Origin: Siniperca chuatsi
Taxonomy: Eukaryota > Chordata > Actinopteri > Centrarchiformes > Sinipercidae
Direction: 5' to 3'
NCBI RefSeq assembly: GCF_020085105.1
Contig: NC_058046.1
Coordinates: 10,996,175 to 11,060,174, forward strand
Length of the DNA stretch: 64,000 bases
Below are positions 49,901 through 61,719 of this stretch, one piece after another; position 1 is the first letter of the stretch, and the number at the start of each line of letters is the position of its first letter. The notes under the pieces are model-generated. The model searched no databases, was not told the DNA's origin, and worked only from the letters and a program-made list of their open reading frames with translations. A program made the translations under genes and the position numbers.

Positions 49901-52900
49901 GACCAAGAGCACAGATTAATATACCAAATGTTTATTTGGACCTCCGTGTGCAGACTGGAGTATAATCATGTCAGCTTGTGATAAGCGAGAGGGGGAGAAA
50001 AAACAGCAGAGAGTGAGAAAGAGTAGGCCAACTTTGACATAAGAAACTGTGTGTGTGTGTGTGTGTAGCATAGACACCTGTGTCTCTGCTCTATAAAGGG
50101 AGGCTGGGCCGTAGGGAGAGGTCAAAGGGAGAAGAGGAGGAGGAATTATGGCTGACTGTGCCAACAAACAAAGCCTCTAGGCCTCTTTGTTCTCCCTCTC
50201 CCTCTCCCTTTGTCTCTTCTTTCTCCTCCCTTTCCACTTTGACCCAATCTTTTTTTTTCTTTCTCTCTCTTACAGAACTCTCTGTGCTCTCTTTCAACAT
50301 ATCTCCACCTGTCACTATTCCTCTCGCTATCAGCTCTCCCCTCTCATCGAGTCTCCACCTGCCCACAGGATTCACCTTTCTGCTTGTGACTGGCTACTTT
50401 TTTCATTTTTTGTGTGTCAGTGTTTCTCTCTTTGCTGCCCTCTTTGTCTCACTGGCACTCTCCCACTATTCATAAAGCATATTTGATGTTGGCTCGAGTC
50501 CTTTTATATGGACTTTTTGTACAGTTGCCATGGGAATGTCAAACTTTGGAGGGGAGAAAGGCGGCAGATTATGGGCTCTCTGTGAGAAGGATTGTGACCG
50601 GGGCAGTTTAGCAGCAAACACAACTTCCAACTTTTCATGCCACCCATTATGTCTGTTAGTTATATACAGCAGCAGGGCTTGTTGTACAGTATTCCTTCAT
50701 ATTTTCCTGTCGTTGCCCCCTCGGCCTCCTCTTTGTAACCTGTCGCTCGTCTCCAGTCCCCTCCCTCTTCCCCCTCCTTTCTGTCCATCTGTTGCTGAGC
50801 CTCCCTGCAGAACTTGAGAAGGGCTGAGGTCAGGCAATATGTCGCGTGGCAAGAGAGAGAGCGCCGCCTAAAAAACTGTGTTGTCTCCCCCCAGGTCGAC
50901 GATGCCATGCTCATGTTCGACAAGACCACCAACAGACACAGAGGTGAGACTGGACTGACCCCTCTCTATGTTCGTTCATTCCCTACATCTCTCCTTCTCT
51001 TCGTCAATACACTGCTCTTCCTCCAGTCCTTCCAGGGTATCTATTGATCCCCCCCACACCCCCACGGTCCTCCTTCCTGTGGGCTGAGCTGGAGGAGACG
51101 AATGGGGCTAGTCTAATTAGCCAGTCCGTTAATCTGGATCAGGATAAAGCCTTTCTTAAGCACCTCCTCCCCACCCTGGGACTGATCGATTATGACAGCC
51201 TACCAGCTTTGCCCGGGCCTTCTGGCCAGGAAGGGAGGGAAGAAAGGATGAGTGCAGAATAGCAGCATTGAAAAGGGGGAAGGAGGGCAAATGTGTTAAG
51301 CGGCTATTACAGCACTGATTACTGGAGACTGTTAGCTGAGCAGAAAGGCCTACTGTCTGAATCCACCATACTGCGTGAATTTTTTCTACTCATAAACTTG
51401 CCTTGTCCTCTCCAGGGTTTGGATTTGTGACATTTGAGAACGAGGATGTGGTGGAGAAAGTCTGCGAGATCCACTTCCACGAGATCAACAATAAAATGGT
51501 GAGCAGCTTGATTTGTGAACAAGGCTCTAATACCACCATGTTATTTAGAAACTAGAAGTACTGATTTGTCTGTTGTCTGGAAACAGGTGGAGTGTAAGAA
51601 AGCTCAGCCCAAGGAGGTGATGTCCCCCACGGGCTCAGCCAGGGGGCGCTCTCGTGTGATGCCCTATGGAATGGACGCCTTCATGCTGGGCATTGGTATG
51701 CTGGGTAAGGTAGTATTGATTAGGACAGGAAGGATGTGGCTGCACACATGAACCTGACAATAACTATTCCTGTACTAAGGCCGCAGTTGCCTTAAAGGTC
51801 ACATGGTGCCTCGTGGGGAGAAAGCTGACCACTTAACTGGGCTGCTTGACTCTGCTCACAACTCTCCACCGTGCAGCCTTGATTATCTAGACCTTTAGTT
51901 TTTAGAAGTGAAACCCCCCCCCCAAAAAATTTACTTTTTTAACTTGTAAATACCTGCAACTAAACATATTCAAACTACTAATTAGCCAGATACATTCCAG
52001 TCATAAGGAATGCTTGTTTCACGCTTGTTATCAAAGTTTTAATTTCATATTTTAATGAGAACTTTGGAAAGCTCCCGCCACATTTTACAGTATTACTTTC
52101 CATGACGAATAAACTGAACCTCAGGTCTAAAATTAGTCGAATGAAATTAACATTTCTGGTCTTCTCATTGCCTTGAACATTATTCTCTACAGTGGAGCGA
52201 ACTCATTAACAGATTCGTATTGTACTTACAGTAGTCAGGATGTGTTTGTGCATCTGAAGCTAAACTTGCCACAACGATGCTACCACCTACTGTTCAGTCT
52301 GAGAACGGCACCTTTTTCTTCAGTATTTCAGAGCTTTGATTTAGACAGTGTAGGTTAGGGGATATACTACCACCACACTTTGAATTATTATTTTTTAATT
52401 AGTTGTGGTACTTTGTGGTGCTCGTAATAGATAACATTATTGTTGTCCGTCTGAATGTTTTTCTGAGGTCAGTTCTAAATCCCTGTGTAATGTGCACTGC
52501 TGAGAGTGAAACAGAAGACAAAGACAGTAAGCTGCTCAGTCCTGTCCTTGTGAAGAAATCCAGCCCACAGGTGTAGAATATCACCCACCTGCATGTCACA
52601 GACTGTACCAGGCTTCACTGTTAGGGGGCAGCACAACCACACACCTGTTACTCTTGTTTGTGTCAAGTATTTCCTTTAAACACCTCACTGATTCTGGTTT
52701 GCACTGTCAAATGTTTTTCACATACCATGTGTGTCATTATCATCACCACGGCAACCGCCCTGTGCACCTCTCGTTCTTGGTGACCGCATTGATCCGGATG
52801 TTAACAGTGATTTTGTTTCCACAGGTTATCCAGGCTTCCAGACAGCCACTTACACCAGTCGGAGCTATGCTGGCATCACTCCTGGATATACCTACCAGTT

Positions 52901-54177
52901 CCCTGGTAATCACAGCACACTTTCTGCTCTTGATACACACAGCCATAGTTAGTTAGCAGGTGCAAGTGTTCAAGTGTTCATCATTGTAGATGCATGGTGA
53001 TGGGTGAGACATAAAAGGACATTTCTTAAGAGTTTGACTCATGTAATACAATGGAAGAACAGACACTAAAATCATCCTTGTGTCCCTTGTAGCCTATACA
53101 CACTCAAACATACACTACATTTAGTGATTGAAGGGAATCAACATTATCGAAATAAATAAATATGGCAATTTGTGCTTGCTCTAAAGTTAAATAACCTTCA
53201 CTGACTTGCAGCAAAGTCTTCCAGTTGTTGCCTGAACAATTTTATACAAATTATGATGTTAAAAAAACATAATCTTGTAAGCTACCAGGGACTGCTTTCC
53301 TTGTTTCCATGGGACGTGTGGTGGGCAACTGTACATTTAAAAATAGTTTACAATCATGCTAGCAGCTGTTTGTGGCTGTGCTTAGACACAGCAATGCTTT
53401 GAGCTAAATACTAATATCAGCATGCTAACATGCTGACACTGACAATGCTAACATGCTGGTGTTTTGCAGGCCATGTTCAGAAGGTTCACCATCATAGTTG
53501 AGCATGTTAGCTTGGTAACATTTGCTAATTAGCACTAAACAAAATGTACAGCTGAGGAATGTGATTAGTTTTGCAAGTATTTAGTCATAAACCAAAGTAT
53601 TGGACACATTGAAATTATGACCTGAGGAAAAAAACAGAGGATCACTGCAGTCATTAGAATTGATCCTCCAGAGACCTTGAATATCTGTAGCAAATATCAC
53701 AGCAATCCATCCAATAGTTGTCAAGATATTTCACTCATAACAAAAAACCTCATGGTGGCGCTAGAGGAAAAGTCAGGGGCTCACCAGTCAGTAGGAGTCA
53801 CCTTGTTGGAAACATGATGTCTTTACAAAATTTCAAGGCAGTCCATCTAATAGTTGTGGAAATATTTCAGTCTGGACCAACGTGGTGGACAGACAGTGCC
53901 ATCCATATAGCCAGGGACGGCACGTGGCTAAATATAAATTCATTCCCTGAGCAGCAAGTCAAAACGTTGTTAAATGTAGTGTAGCTCTTTTGAAGTGAAA
54001 AAAGGATGATTTTGGTGTCAATGCTCTTATGAATTGATAAACTGTAGCCTGTGTAGTTGTGTGAACTGACAGTAGACACACTGTCACAAATACAAACATG
54101 TTTCCATAGAAGCAAGTGAAACACTGTGAGTGTAAATGGCTGCTTGTAAATATCAGGGAGTGGAATTGCATCTACTT

Positions 54178-54215
<38 letters not shown>

Positions 54216-57200
54216 CGTGCGTGCGTGTGTGTGTGTGTGTGCATGTGTGTGTGTGTGTGTGTGTGTGCGTGCACGCGTGCGTGCTTGTTAGCATGGCAGT
54301 GTATTTCACTGGAGTGTGTGAAGTTAATCTGGGAGTTAATTCGATGTTGAAATTAGATGTTTTACATATTGATGAAATCAAAGCGCACTCTTGAATTGAA
54401 GTTATTAGTTTGTGTGACGAAACTGTAACATTTGCTGTATTTCTTGCTATTCTGTAATGATTTTAACACCACTTAATGGATCATAAAACGTTCTTCCATG
54501 CTTTAATTCCTGTTTGCATTCCTCAAACCCTGTGTGTGCCTATATGTACTCTCCATACCTCCTGTCCTCACCTCTGAGGTGTTTCCCTGCCTGTGTGTGT
54601 GTGTGTGTGTGTTCTCCTTGCTGGCGGTGGTGGTGTGTGTCTCAACAGCACTCTGATGTTTCTGTTTTAGAGTTCCACTTAGAGAGGACTCCCCTTCTGA
54701 CTTCACCCCACCCCCCTGAGCTCACAGGTCAGTCAGTCCCTCCTCTGGACTTTACAAGCAGCATGTTGTCAGTCTGCTACATGCCACGTTAGCATCAACA
54801 CCTGATCACTCTTTGGTTTGCATGTTTGTGTTTGTCAGTCCTCCTCGGTCTCTATCTGAAGGCAGGATTGCTGACAGTAATGAGGAAGGTTTTATTGTTC
54901 ACTTTAACGGCTCCCTCCAGTGACCTCATCAACCCCTCTTAATAGCATTACTGTCATTGACTGTTTTTACTTCTACTTCCTTGTATTCACAAGACTTGGT
55001 TGAAATTTTCAGAAAGTTCCTGGGGTCACTGGAGTGAGAGACTTTTAAGTTATGTTATTAGTTATTATATGTTTGCATACCAAAACATTTCTTTTCTGTC
55101 TCTTTAGCCATTCCTCTCACAGCATATGGACCAATGGCAGCAGCAGCGGCAGCAGCAGCAGTAGTTAGAGGTATGAATATTGAAAAAGCCTTCTTTTTTT
55201 CTAATCATGGTAATGCTAAGTCCTAAATAAAATTCTATTTTATTTTTTCATACATCTGAATATGTGAAATTAAGGGTATATGATATACGGTTCATGAGTT
55301 ACGGAATTCAACAGAACTTCACTTCAGTAATTTTAAAAATCATTAAACTTTTCAGCCCATCTAATTTAGTATAGCAACTTGATGCTCCTTGATGTTACGA
55401 TGTTAGTCCCCCTGGCATATCCTACTTAAACAGAATCGCTCTGACATTGTCGCCATGAGAAAAAAGCTGAACGAAAAATAAATATAATGAAATATAATAA
55501 TAAATATAAAACTTTCTCAGAAAAGTAATTTAAACCTGAAATGATTGATTTTTGGCCACTTGGGGGCAGCGGAATCAAGCTGTAAAGACAACACGGATAA
55601 ACTGTATTGTCACCTTTTAAGTTGATAAAATGGGTGAGCTTATTAGCAAATAGTTGCGTATTTACACATCCAGCAGATACGAAGCAACATTATCATTCAT
55701 TTGGAGTCATGTTTCTGGCCACCTAACAATAATATATCTCCAATGTTAGCTTTCCTTTTAGCTCCATTGTTGGTCTCCACCAACTCCTGAGGGAAATATC
55801 TGGTTCTTTAGCTGTTAAATGCTCCACTATGTTCACCAGCTAGTCGCTAACTTTGTCTGTCAGCCATTTGGTGCTGGGCAAGCAATGTCAGTTTTTAGAG
55901 CTTTTTTGCTGAAAACAGCTGCCTGCTGCGGCTTAAAACAACGCTGATGAGAGCGGTGAGAGTGAACCAAAACAGTAAAAGTGCTGTAAAACCAAAACAA
56001 TGAGCTTGTTTGTCACTACAGTGTGACACCTTTCACACTACACTTAGTCATTGGATCCATTGTTATTATAAAAAATATTATATAAAAATATTATCAAGAT
56101 TATAGCCAATGTAAAAAGGGGGATATGTATGATCTTTCACATATAAAGAAATCAGATTAGAGGAATTTTATATAAGAAAATGTACAATTAATGTTTGTAA
56201 AGTATCTACCTGAAATTTATTTAATTGAAGTAACAAGCCCTCAAGCCTTAATTTTGACAAAGTGGATGTTTTAGCAGGTAAAATGTTACATTGTTGTTTT
56301 TTTTATGTTACTTTTAGGCTCCAACCCGTCTCGCTCAGCTGGATTTTTAGGTACAAGCAGCCCAGGACCGATGGCAGACCTTTATGGAACAGCCAGTCAG
56401 GAGTCGGCTGTCAGCAGTTACCTCAGCGCTGCAAGCCCTGCCCCAAGCACTGGATTCAGCCATAGTTTGGGGGTGAGATAACCTCTCTACTGATCACGTA
56501 TTTTAGGAACATTCAGGAACATTCACTCCTATACTGTTTTTATGGTGGGGTTGGGGGGCTTTCTGGGGCAGCAGAGGAATTTTAAAGCAATAGTTCAACA
56601 TTTTGAGAAATGAGTTAGATGAGATGATCAATACCACTCTCATGTCTGTCCATTAAATATTGAAGCTACAGCCAGCAGCTGATTAGCTTAGCTTAGCTTA
56701 GCATAAAGACTGGAAATCAGGGGGAAAACAGCTAGCCTGGCTCTGTCAAAAATGTGACAAAATCTGCCCACAAGCACAGGAGCAGAGACTTCAGGGAGTC
56801 ACTGAAGGGAGTCAAGAAATTCCCCGACACATAAACCCCCGTAAATCAAAACCGGCAATTTTACACTTTTTACACAAGATATGACATGGTAATTAGTGAG
56901 CTTTAGAGATTCTGGTAGGCGGCGTTTGTTACCTTTGGACCGAGCCAGGCTAGCTGTTTCCCCTGTTTCCAATTTTTGTGCTAAGCTAACCAGCTGCTGG
57001 CTGCAGCATTACGTTTAACAGACAGATATGGTAGAGAGTGATACTAATCCAAGTATTCCAAAGTGCGGCCTTGAAGTTGCTGGTACTGATACTGATGTTG
57101 AACGGAAACCCACTTATTGATGTGCCTGTGTTTCTCAGCTGTGTGCCATCATGACTTGAGGATGTGCAGTTATTCTTTCCAACTAAACACTGCAGCAGCT

Positions 57201-57375
57201 CACTTCGCTGATTAGCATCTTCAACCTGAAAGAAGGGAATGATCAGTGAATTCAGATTTTAGAATCGTTGAAATGAAAGTCTTCAGGCTGAGAACAAATT
57301 GTGAACTTGAAACTTGTATGCTTGCTCCTACAGGGCCCTTTGATCGCCACGGCCTTCACTAACGGCTACCACTGA
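39070..57375 (+). CDS. msi1: Musashi RNA-binding protein 1, complete, 14 exons
   Basis: Exons: 39070-39128, 39439-39479, 40017-40098, 40245-40329, 45581-45622, 47627-47719, 50895-50943, 51416-51498, 51587-51704, 52825-52905, 54671-54727, 55108-55170, 56318-56472, 57334-57375. They total 1050 nt, 349 aa; human is 362. Two RRM domains: RRM1 about residues 20-100 (RNP2 MFIGGL, RNP1 RGFGFVTF), RRM2 about 109-187 (RNP2 IFVGGL, RNP1 RGFGFVTF). Then follow [20 protein letters not shown], a tyrosine/proline region, an eight-alanine run in exon 12 and the ending [13 protein letters not shown]. Musashi-1 binds UAG-containing 3' UTR motifs and represses translation (for example of Numb) in neural stem cells. 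The start METEGSQ corresponds to human METDAPQ. MSI1 rather than MSI2 is chosen from the C-terminal text and the 12q24-type neighbours. The difference from human length lies at the exon 12/13 junction. Introns 4, 5 and 6 are the longest. Confidence 0.97.
40941..40978. repeat. (GT)n microsatellite, MSI1 intron 4
   Basis: About 17 uninterrupted GT units. Confidence 0.9.
44711..44870. mobile_element. short MITE with nested inverted repeats, MSI1 intron 4
   Basis: CTTTCCAGAAACAATGTTAC on the left pairs with GACATTGTTTCTGGAAAGAG on the right. Inside it, ACAGTTTTCAT pairs with ATGAAAACTGT, so the whole 160 bases can fold as one hairpin. No ORF. It resembles a fish repeat I remember. Confidence 0.6.
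47980..48175 (+). repeat. purine-rich (GA/GGA) tract, MSI1 intron 6
   Basis: Nearly 200 bases dominated by A and G on the plus strand, including GAGGAGGAGGAGGAGGG, AGAGAGAGAGAGAG and GGAGGGAGGGGGGAG. It is low-complexity and non-coding. Confidence 0.75.
49801..49825. repeat. (CA)n microsatellite, MSI1 intron 6
   Basis: About 12 CA units. Confidence 0.9.
53352..53920. repeat. interspersed repeat, copy 2 (MSI1 intron 10)
   Basis: Shares ordered blocks with 31,092-31,516 in the same orientation: GCTTTGAGCTAAATACTAAT, CTGACAATGCTAACATGCT, ATAAACCAAAGTATTGGACA, AGCAATCCATCCAATAGTTGT and GACCAACGTGGTGGACAGACA. It is longer than copy 1 and has an extra related module around 53,745-53,870. The family class is not known to me. 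Confidence 0.65.
54181..54290. repeat. compound (GT)n / (GTGC)n microsatellite, MSI1 intron 10
   Basis: About 110 bases of alternating purine-pyrimidine: GT runs interrupted by GTGC units and GCATGTG. Spurious ORFs rich in Cys/Val or His/Thr arise from it. Confidence 0.92.
54592..54612. repeat. (GT)n microsatellite near MSI1 exon 11
   Basis: About 10 GT units some 60 bases before the exon 11 acceptor. Confidence 0.85.
55550..56050. repeat. repeat-like segment, MSI1 intron 12
   Basis: Text such as CTTGGGGGCAGCGGAATCAAG and CAGCTGCCTGCTGCGGCTTA resembles a teleost interspersed repeat. Part of it (about 55,850-55,930) resembles UNC119B intron 1 near 20,320-20,400. Limits are uncertain. Confidence 0.35.
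56588..57060. mobile_element. self-complementary MITE, copy B (MSI1 intron 13)
   Basis: Starts with AATAGTTCAACATTTTGAG, then GAGTTAGATGAGATGATCAATACCACT, AGCTTAGCATAAAGACTGG and CTAGCCTGGCTCTG. The right half runs back as the complement (CCAGGCTAGCTGTTTCCCC, AAGCTAACCAGCTGCTGGCT). Related to copy A at 28,452-28,925. The right end has drifted. Confidence 0.62.
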
Positions 57376-59231
57376 GAGCGTAAGTCAGTCTTCTTGCTAG
57401 TCGTCATCTTGTTTTAAACCTAACGTATAAGACTGTTTCATTCTGACTAACCTGTGAGTAATCCAGGTGTGTTTTGTGTCAGTGCCGAGCTGTAGACTGA
57501 GAGCTGGAAGGAGTTGAAGCTGCTTTGGAGCTGATCTGGCCTGTCTCGGTCCAGTCCACCTCTCTGGCTGGGGCAGCTGAACCTTCACCCCTCCACCCTG
57601 GTGTCAGCCTGAACCCAGCCAACCCTACTGACGCCTCACTAAACTCCACCTCCTGAGAAAAAAAAGAAGAAAAAGTTCATAAAAGGAGTGAAAAGGTTTA
57701 TCACTACATGTAATAGCAACACATACAGATGCTGTATTTTTAGTGTTTTTTTCTGTTGTTATGTTTCACCTTGCTGTTTTTTGTGAAGGCTGTGTTGTTT
57801 CTTTATCTGTTTTGGCTGTGTTTTATTGGGTTATTTGACCTCTGAATCTGATCTCTCTGAGATAAGAGGAGAAAAATGTCCAAGTGAAGCTTGTTTGAAG
57901 GTCAGGAGCTGTAATTTGTACTGGAAAACTGTATATTTGTCACTAGTTCATACTGAATTTTAACAAAACATTTGTGATTAATACTATTTCTTGAAAATGT
58001 GTCACAAAGTGTATATCTTGGTAGGTTTTTAACAAAGACTTGTTACACTAATAATGGTCAGACGACAAAGGTCATTAGTCACAGTTACATAATAGGTCTA
58101 CATGAGCTGTACAATTTTGTAAAATATTGTAAATATGACTCTGGTTTCTGCGGGGGCTCCGCTAATTTTTGTGTCTGGGAGGTGGGAGGCTTTTGGAGAA
58201 ATGGTACTATTGGTTCTTTCATCAATCCTTATGTGTTGGAAAGCTTGACTGTTACATTTCACATGGAGGTCAAGAACATTTCAGTATGTTTCAGTCAGTC
58301 TGTCAATGTTAGGCCAGCCATATACTGTATTCCTCTCCAGGCATTTATAAAGGATGTGTCATTTGATTCTGTTACTGCATTTAAAGGCTGCCTCAGAGTT
58401 GAAACACTTTCAGCTTTGAGATCGGCAGGAGAGAGGCTGAGTCTGGAACAACACTTTACTTGTGGGGATGTATGGGTGTGAAAATGCTCCTCTATCGGGA
58501 GAGGCAAAAAAACAAGCTGTTTTCTTACTTTGTCATATTGTTGTTTTAACTGTGATTTTCAATATGTGATGATTGTTTGTGAAGGAAAATGAAGGACTAG
58601 TATGCAGGCGCAGTCATGCACACTTAACACTGTTATGACTGAATCACTCTGCAAGTTGTGTTGATGTTTGCGTGAGCGTGTCATGGTTTTATACACATTG
58701 GTCTCCAATGTGCCATGTGCTGTTTTATGGGGGGATGGTACCTCAGTTGCAAATGTGAAATTTTAATCTGACTTTTTTTGTTATTACATTAACATCTATG
58801 TCAAGGTGTGGATGGTTGAACCTTTTAGAAAGGTGGCTTTTTCAACAGGAAGGGGGGGATCTTATTAACTCTTGTTTACCTGCCCCCCCCCCATCACTGC
58901 ATACCCACTGGAGGTCACAGACTGTAGCAATGTGACAGCTATTTTTAGACCAAAACAATTATGTTCAGAGCTATTAGGATGTTGCACTGGCCGATCACAT
59001 GTTTTCCTCTGAATGTTAGCTTAAGAACAAATCACTCTCATCTACAGAGTACCAGGTTTTACATTTTGATACACTCGCTCACACTGCTGTGGGCTACCAT
59101 GGTAGTTCATACTTTGATGCTGTTTTCACTGAAAAATAACAATCTTGTCAACACTGTAACATTTTCTGATTTTCTTTTCCTGTCATGTTTATTCCTTTGA
59201 AAAAAAAAACTTTTTAAAAATTCCTAATAAA
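57376..59231 (+). other. msi1: MSI1 3' UTR with poly(A) signal
   Basis: About 1.85 kb after the MSI1 stop, ending at AATAAA (59226-59231). A 160-codon ORF at 57999-58481 lies inside it with no recognisable motif. Mammalian MSI1 also has a long 3' UTR. Confidence 0.55.
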
Positions 59232-59804
59232 TTATTTTAAAACATTCCATTTATGTGTCCCATTTGACTTTTTTTTTTGCACATAATGACCCCTATGAGC
59301 TTAACAGAAATGCAAATTTGGCTAAAAGATAAAAATACTTTTCACATTTGTCAAGCCATTTTTTTCTCACAATATTTACTTGTCATTTGTTTTACTACAT
59401 TACTATACATTTTGTTCCAAATTATATAATTTTGCGGTGAATTGCTAGAAATGTATACTAATTTACTATAAATTTGTAATAATTATTATAAATTTGTACT
59501 AAGTTACAATACTTTCTCTAAGCTATATGAACCAGTAAAATGACTTTCTGTCTTTTGTTTTCCTACACTTCCTTTTCCTGACATTGTTTCTTCCCTCAGT
59601 CTGTCTGCTGGCCTGAGTCTTCAGTCTGCTTAGACTTTTCAGCAGCCTGCCTCTGCGTCCCTCTCATCTCTCTCTGCTGGCTGATTTCTCTCTTCCATCA
59701 TCACTGCTCCACTGCCTCCCCTCCCTTGCCTCCACCTCCACTCTCCCAGTGTCTCAGCTCCGTTGCCTCGCCTCTCTGCTTTTACTGCCTCGAGGGAGCC
59801 GGTC
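59232..59804 (+). promoter_or_regulatory. tmem233: MSI1-TMEM233 spacer, TMEM233 promoter / 5' UTR
   Basis: An AT-rich stretch to about 59,540, then CT-rich sequence up to the TMEM233 ATG, probably 5' UTR. No specific promoter element is identified. Confidence 0.4.
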
Positions 59805-61259
59805 ATGAACACCAAGCCCTCGCTGGACGGGAGCGCTGACGTCCTGAAGAACAGGGAGGCTCAGGAGATCCCCCCTCTGAGGAACTACCTCTGTCTCACC
59901 ATGTTCACCTGTTTCTGCCCTGCATGGCCCATCAATATTGTGGCGCTGGTTTTCTCTGTGTTGGTGAGTCATACAATGCTGAAGGTTTGGGGTTTCTGGA
60001 CACGCATGGTTACTATTTATAAATAGTTACAGGGTAAGATACTTCAAGTGGTGTTTTTTATAAGGTTTAGTTATTTGCAGGCAGTGCATGAAGATCATTC
60101 AACACGTGTCATAGCATATGGATACGTAGATTGGAGAAGAGAGTGAGAGAGTGGAAAAAAACACCAAGGACAGTGTGGGATGATGGTTAATACATGTCAG
60201 AGCTCTAGATATATAATACATTAACACTTAATTGTCATTTATGTGGTTTGTCTACTTACTGATCAAGCAGCAAACATGTATTGCTACAAATTACTTATAT
60301 TTGCACTTAATCTAAAAAGATACAGAAATAGCCTCTCCAATTCTCTGAGTTGCACGTCCACCTAATTAACAAACACTTCTACTAATGTGTGCTCAGATCA
60401 AATACGCTTCCAGTTTATGGACTATGCAAGTGCCAAACCATGTTCATAACTGCTTACTGTAATGTTCTACGCAAAGAATTTACCCCATCTGTGTTTCAAT
60501 GAGAGGAAACCTTTCCTGCAGCTTTCTGGTATCTGGTACATAAATGTTCCTCATTTGCCGATTAGATCGGAGCAACACATTTAGGTTCGTCTCAAGTCTT
60601 TGAGCTGTCTGAGGGGAGACAGAGTTGTGTTGAGTCGATGTGCCAACAGCAGCTGTTGCATCTTTGTAGCTGTGAGTAACAAGATGAGGCTTGTGGGCAC
60701 AGCAATCCACTGTTTCTCAGTGCTGAGGACATTGGCTTCAATACAAATATGAATTAGAGATAACAAGAAAGGCAGGTGCAGGGCGGGGAATCATTTCTCT
60801 CTAAATGTTCAGCACAGATTCCCAAGAAAGACACATGCCTAGGTCATGTGTAACTTGCTACTATGGGGTTTATTGCCTTATCGACACAGAGGGTGGGACT
60901 AGTTCCTTCTTCACAGTACATGCCTATCCAAAGAACCTTACATGTACACCTTGAGCATGTACATCATTGGCACTGCTGCCTTAGTGGGATTCAAATGTCT
61001 TAAAATTGAATTTGACCTTTCACTCACCCGATAGGCCCAAAAGAGCTACGATGAAGAGGACTATGACGGCTCCAAGCGGCTGGGTCGGAAAGCTCTCCAC
61101 CTAGGGATTGTTTCTTTTATCATTGGCCTTGTGAGCATCACTGCGTACACCGTTGTGCACTTTACTACGGTATGAACGCGCCAGATCAATGATGCAAAAC
61201 ATCAACAATAGGATAGAAAGATTTCAAGTATCTTTTTTTCTCCACAGCATGTGGTTTGA
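59805..61259 (+). CDS. tmem233: TMEM233-like dispanin (CD225 family) membrane protein
   Basis: Exon 1 is 59805-59963 (53 codons) and exon 2 starts at 61035. If exon 2 is spliced at 61169 to an acceptor at 61247, the ORF ends at 61259 (101 aa, tail HVV). If not, it reads on to a stop at 61173-61175 (99 aa). Residues 25-53 carry the CD225 hallmark (LRNYLCLTMFTCFCPAWPIN then IVALVFSVL). Residues 54-73 form the intracellular loop (SYDEEDYDGSKRLGRKA), and 74-96 the second helix (LHLGIVSFIIGLVSITAYTV), ending VHFT as in human TMEM233 (109 aa). Dispanins include IFITMs and PRRT2. TMEM233 has been reported to associate with voltage-gated sodium channels in sensory neurons, which is borrowed knowledge. 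It follows MSI1 closely, consistent with 12q24 linkage. Confidence 0.9.
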
Positions 61260-61437
61260 CCTCTTGAGGAGGAAGAGGAGGTGGAAGTAGAGAAGAGGTG
61301 TCACGGAGATATCCGCTCCATGGGATGCAGAAGGAGCTCTGCTTTGCTTCAGCAGCTCTGGAGGTTTTGCAAGAGTTGGCAGTCTCACTTTACTGCTGAA
61401 TACTTCTTGGTTTCAGCTGTTGTGTAAATGATATTGC

Positions 61438-61443
61438 AATAAA
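61438..61443 (+). terminator. tmem233: candidate poly(A) signal of TMEM233
   Basis: AATAAA about 180 bases past the stop. A second A-rich candidate follows near 61,700. Confidence 0.5.
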
Positions 61444-61719
61444 ACTTTTGACAGTTATGCATATGTCTCTATGAAAGAGGCCCCTACCAGTACTTTCACT
61501 GATGAAACATGGGGCTTTTTTGTAACTAAAGGCCTATAATGGACTGTTTGACAACATCCTTTATATCTTAATGTTTACTGTAGCTATTGATAACTGAGAA
61601 CTGATAAAATGTGATTTAACATTGGCAATTGCAAGCAGAGAAATATCTTTGAAATATTACTCTGTTTTATTGTACATGTTGTGGCCATAAAAATGTAAAA
61701 TAAAAAGTTTTACTTTCAC

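Larger units (their letters stand above)
47720..50894 (+). other. msi1: MSI1 intron 6 (3.2 kb)
   Basis: Exons 6 and 7 join in frame, so no exon is required here. It holds a long purine-rich tract (47,980-48,175), a (CA)n run at 49,801-49,825, a (GT)n run at 50,048-50,067 and a pyrimidine-rich zone around 50,185-50,275. Confidence 0.5.

Noticed and set aside
54116-54394. Cys/Val-rich and His/Thr-rich ORFs
   Set aside because: These are translations of the GT/GTGC microsatellite.
57999-58481. 160-codon ORF after the MSI1 stop
   Set aside because: It lies within the MSI1 3' UTR, before the poly(A) signal, and has no recognisable domain.
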